Source: Pseudomonadota bacterium (GTDB lineage: Bacteria > Pseudomonadota > Gammaproteobacteria > Xanthomonadales > Xanthomonadaceae). From it: a DNA stretch of 8,473 bases. Below, piece after piece: positions 6,042 to 8,473 of the stretch. A program made the position numbers and the translations under genes. The notes beneath the pieces were generated by a model that was not told where the DNA came from, made no database searches, and saw only the letters and a list, made by a program, of their open reading frames with translations. The DNA lies in the NCBI GenBank assembly GCA_023453655.1, contig JAEXTE010000066.1:1-8473 (forward strand). Reading direction: 5' to 3'. The first letter of the stretch is position 1, and every line of letters begins with the position of its first letter.

Positions 6042-6932
6042 ATGCAAAAGGCGAAGGACAGGATCGAGCAGCTGACCGGACGCTTCCAGCAGAGCCTGGC
6101 CGGCGCACTGCTGCAGCGCTTCGTCGAGGCCGGGCTGATGACCCAGGCCGCATCGCTGGCGTTCTACGCGCTGCTGTCGCTGGCGCCGCTGCTGGTGCTG
6201 CTGCTGTGGATCACCGCCTCGCTGTACCCGCCGGCGCAGCAGTCGCTGATCGACCAGGTGGGCGAACTGGCCGGGCCGGGTTCGGCCGCCGTCGCCCAGA
6301 CCGTGATCCGCAACGCCACCGACCAGCCCGACATCGGTTCCCTGGCCGGCATCTGGAGCACGATCCTGCTGTTCGTCGGCGCCACGGTCGTCTTCGCCCA
6401 GCTGCAGGGCGCGCTCAACCTGATCTTCCGCAGCGAGGCGCAGCGCTTCACCGGCCTGGTGGCCTGGCTGCGCAAGCGCGTGTTCTCGCTCGGCGTGGTG
6501 CTGGCCATCGGCTTCCTGCTGATCATCTCGATGGTGGCGACCACCGCGCTGCAGGTCGCGTTCGCGCGCCTGCCCTCGCTGCTGCCGGCCGTGGGCTACA
6601 CCGTGACCTTCCTGATCTACGTGATCACCTTCGCCTTCCTCTACCACTACCTGCCCGACCGCCGCGTGGCCTGGCCGCAGGCCTTCCTGGGCGGCGCGAT
6701 CACCGCCGGCCTGTTCGCGATCGGGCGCTGGGCGATCGGGCTGTACCTGGCCCAGGCCGCGCCGGGCAGCGCCTACGGCTCGATGGGCGCCCTGGTGCTG
6801 CTGCTGGTGTGGATCTACTACGGCGGGGTGGTGTTCTTCATCGGCGCGCTGCTGACCGCCGTGATCGACGAACGGGCCAACCACCGGCCCGAGGCGGAGC
6901 GGCCGCGTCCGGCGCCGGCCGGGACGCTGTAG
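6042..6932 (+). CDS. YihY/BrkB family inner membrane protein
   Basis: A 296-residue polytopic inner membrane protein of the YihY/virulence factor BrkB family, long misannotated as ribonuclease BN. Its molecular function is not established. Six hydrophobic helices are visible near 36-60, 102-124, 148-170, 184-204, 214-238 and 248-274. Family hallmarks are ASLAFYALLSLAPL (37-50), YHYLPDRRVAWPQAFLGGA (201-219), then GSAYGSMGALVLLLVWIYYG (242-261). The C-terminal tail after 275 is hydrophilic and Pro/Arg-rich. Length is in the normal range. The start at 6042 leaves a basic amphipathic N-terminus ahead of the first helix. It follows the lipoprotein gene by 36 bp and precedes dnaG by 91 bp. Its relation to the hydrolases is positional only. 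Confidence 0.93.
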   Translation: MQKAKDRIEQLTGRFQQSLAGALLQRFVEAGLMTQAASLAFYALLSLAPLLVLLLWITASLYPPAQQSLIDQVGELAGPGSAAVAQTVIRNATDQPDIGSLAGIWSTILLFVGATVVFAQLQGALNLIFRSEAQRFTGLVAWLRKRVFSLGVVLAIGFLLIISMVATTALQVAFARLPSLLPAVGYTVTFLIYVITFAFLYHYLPDRRVAWPQAFLGGAITAGLFAIGRWAIGLYLAQAAPGSAYGSMGALVLLLVWIYYGGVVFFIGALLTAVIDERANHRPEAERPRPAPAGTL

Positions 6933-6948
6933 CGCCGGATCCCGGCGC
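6932..6948. repeat. perfect inverted repeat at the yihY-like stop codon
   Basis: GCGCCGG at 6932-6938 and CCGGCGC at 6942-6948 form a 7-bp perfect stem with a 3-base loop. The first base of the stem is the G of the TAG stop. There is no T run on either side, so it is not a canonical terminator. A second small inverted repeat (CGGG 6957-6960 with CCCG 6964-6967) follows. It could protect the 3' end of the upstream mRNA or be a by-product of high GC. Confidence 0.45.
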
Positions 6949-7011
6949 GTCGCCGTCGGGCATCCCGGGGAGACGCGGACGTGGCCGCCGGCCGGAACGC
7001 GGGACGCGTCT

Positions 7012-7017
7012 TACACT
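7012..7017 (+). promoter_or_regulatory. -10 element, probable leaderless dnaG start
   Basis: TACACT (4 of 6, with the key A2 and T6) ends six bases before the dnaG ATG at 7024. A start about seven bases downstream would coincide with the ATG. dnaG has no Shine-Dalgarno, consistent with a leaderless transcript. No good -35 is visible in the GC-rich stretch upstream (6989-6994 reads CGGCCG). Confidence 0.4.
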
Positions 7018-7023
7018 AGCCGG

Positions 7024-8473
7024 ATGGCCCGCATCCCCGACGCCTTCATCGATGACCTGCTCGCCAGGACGGATATCGTCGAGGTGGTGGGCGCGCGCGT
7101 GCCGCTCAAGCGCCAGGGCAAGGAGTATTCGGCGCGCTGCCCCTTCCACGACGAACGCTCGCCCTCGTTCACGGTCTCGCCGACCAAGCAGTTCTACCAC
7201 TGCTTCGGCTGCGGCGCGCACGGCACCGCGATCTCCTTCCTCATGCAGTACGAGCGGCTGGAGTTCCTCGACGCGGTCGACGAGCTCGCCCGCCAGGCCG
7301 GCATGGAGGTGCCGCGCGAGACCCAGCAGCGCAACGCCAATCCCGACACCCAGGACCTGTTCAACGCGCTCGAGGCGGCCTCGCGCTACTACCAGCGCCA
7401 GCTGGCCGGCAGCGACAGGGCCCGCGCCTACCTCGACGGCCGGGGCGTGGGCGAGGCGGTGCGCGCGCAGTTCGGCATCGGCTACGCGCCGGAGGGATTC
7501 TCGGCGCTGAAGGACGCGCTGGGCACGGACCCACGCCGGCTGCAGCTGCTCGAGCGCGGCGGCATGCTGTCGAAGAACGACCGCGGCCACGTCTACGACA
7601 AGTTCCGCGACCGGGTGATGTTCCCCATCCTCGACCGGCGTGGCCGCGTGATCGCCTTCGGTGGGCGGGTGCTGGGCAAGGACGACGGTCCCAAGTACCT
7701 CAATTCGCCAGAGACCCCGCTGTTCCACAAGGGCCGCGAGCTCTACGGCCTGTGGCAGGTGCGCCAGGCCAACCAGAAGATCGATCGGCTGGTGGTGGTG
7801 GAAGGCTACATGGACGTGATCGCGCTGTTCGAGCATGGCGTCACCCAGGCCGTGGCCACGCTGGGCACCGCGACCACGCCGGACCACGCCGAACTGCTGT
7901 TTCGCAACGCGCCGGACGTGTACTTCTGCTTCGACGGCGACCGCGCCGGACGCGGCGCGGCGTGGAAGGCGGTGGAATCGGTGCTGCCACGCATGCGCGA
8001 CGGCCGCCAGGCTTTCTTCCTGTTCCTGCCGGAGGGCGAGGACCCGGACAGCATCGTGCGCCGCGAGGGCGCCGCCGGCTTCGATGCGCGCCTGCAGCAG
8101 GCCACGCCCCTGTCGCAGTTCTTCTTCGACACGCTGTCGGTGGGCGTGTCGCTGGGTTCGCTCGACGGCAAGGCGCGCCTGGCCGAACGCGCCAGGCCGC
8201 TGCTGGCGCAGATCCCCGACGGCGCCTTCGGCGACCTGATGCAGCAGCGACTGACCGAACTGACCGGCGTGGGCGCTCGCCAGCCGCCTGCCGAGACGCG
8301 GGCGCCCCTGCGTCGCCAGGGCAGCCAGCCGCTGGCGCCACCCAAGCGCAGCCTGGTGCGCGGCGCGATCTCGCTGCTGCTGCAGCAGCCGTCGCTGGCG
8401 CTGGACCTTGCGCCGCCCTACCGCTTCGTGGCGCTGCGCCAGCCCGGCATCGACCTGCTCACCGAACTGATCG
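7024..8473 (+). CDS. dnaG: DNA primase DnaG (3' end cut by window)
   Basis: DnaG makes the RNA primers for Okazaki fragments at the replication fork and docks on the DnaB helicase. The first 483 residues are visible. The N-terminal zinc ribbon has Cys39, His42, Cys60 and Cys63 (CPFH and CFGCG). The RNA polymerase core contains RRGRVIAFGGRVL (247-259 of E. coli-like order) and KYLNSPETPLFHKG. The TOPRIM fold has EGYMD (Glu260 to Asp264), DGD (304-306) and EDPDS (Asp340, Asp342), the metal-binding acids. From about 423 the C-terminal helicase-interaction domain begins and runs off the edge. The reading frame was translated through to the window end without a break. The start gives MARIPDAFIDDLLARTDIV, typical for the family. 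rpoD would be expected downstream but is outside the window. Confidence 0.98.
   Translation, partial: MARIPDAFIDDLLARTDIVEVVGARVPLKRQGKEYSARCPFHDERSPSFTVSPTKQFYHCFGCGAHGTAISFLMQYERLEFLDAVDELARQAGMEVPRETQQRNANPDTQDLFNALEAASRYYQRQLAGSDRARAYLDGRGVGEAVRAQFGIGYAPEGFSALKDALGTDPRRLQLLERGGMLSKNDRGHVYDKFRDRVMFPILDRRGRVIAFGGRVLGKDDGPKYLNSPETPLFHKGRELYGLWQVRQANQKIDRLVVVEGYMDVIALFEHGVTQAVATLGTATTPDHAELLFRNAPDVYFCFDGDRAGRGAAWKAVESVLPRMRDGRQAFFLFLPEGEDPDSIVRREGAAGFDARLQQATPLSQFFFDTLSVGVSLGSLDGKARLAERARPLLAQIPDGAFGDLMQQRLTELTGVGARQPPAETRAPLRRQGSQPLAPPKRSLVRGAISLLLQQPSLALDLAPPYRFVALRQPGIDLLTELI

Noticed and set aside
4503..6884. 793-codon minus-strand open frame
   Set aside because: Its sequence is rich in Gln, His, Arg and Gly, the usual shadow opposite high-GC genes. 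The plus strand holds recognisable hydrolases and a YihY protein throughout.
4751..7510. 919-codon plus-strand open frame
   Set aside because: It crosses four real genes in another frame with Arg/Ala/Gly-rich translation and no domain. It is an artefact of few stop codons at high GC.

Overview
The window is GC-rich chromosomal DNA with dense, compact coding. Gene content and order point to a gammaproteobacterium of the Xanthomonadaceae/Lysobacteraceae group (Lysobacter, Luteimonas or Stenotrophomonas-like). The reasons are tsaD divergent from rpsU, yqeY directly after rpsU, dnaG downstream, and very high third-position GC. Genus-level placement is inference from style, not from a search.

Layout: tsaD lies on the minus strand and runs off the left edge. 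A 144 bp divergent control region separates it from rpsU (ribosomal protein bS21). A strong Rho-independent terminator follows rpsU, then yqeY (GatB/YqeY domain protein). Next come five plus-strand genes: a SSAT-type GNAT acetyltransferase, a polytopic membrane acyltransferase, two exported SxxK serine hydrolases of the class A beta-lactamase fold in tandem (overlapping by ATGA), and a YihY/BrkB family membrane protein. The window ends inside dnaG (DNA primase), of which 483 residues are visible.

The frame is the ancient macromolecular-synthesis block rpsU-dnaG(-rpoD), with tsaD divergent from it as in other gammaproteobacteria. Here about 5.7 kb and six genes separate rpsU from dnaG. yqeY and yihY look like ordinary residents. 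The GNAT, acyltransferase and serine hydrolase genes look like accessory cargo. The acyltransferase and the two hydrolases are all membrane or envelope proteins, so a shared envelope role is possible but unproven.

The most informative part is the hydrolase pair. Their catalytic motifs have exactly the same spacing (S-x-x-K to S-D-x 61 residues; S-D-x to K-T-G 158 residues). One copy keeps SDN with a Sec signal; the other is a predicted lipoprotein with SDS. Both carry about 54 extra residues between SDx and KTG compared with classical class A enzymes, and the same two cysteines after KTG. No mobile element, CRISPR array, tRNA or rRNA was seen, and no stretch longer than 300 bases lacks a gene.
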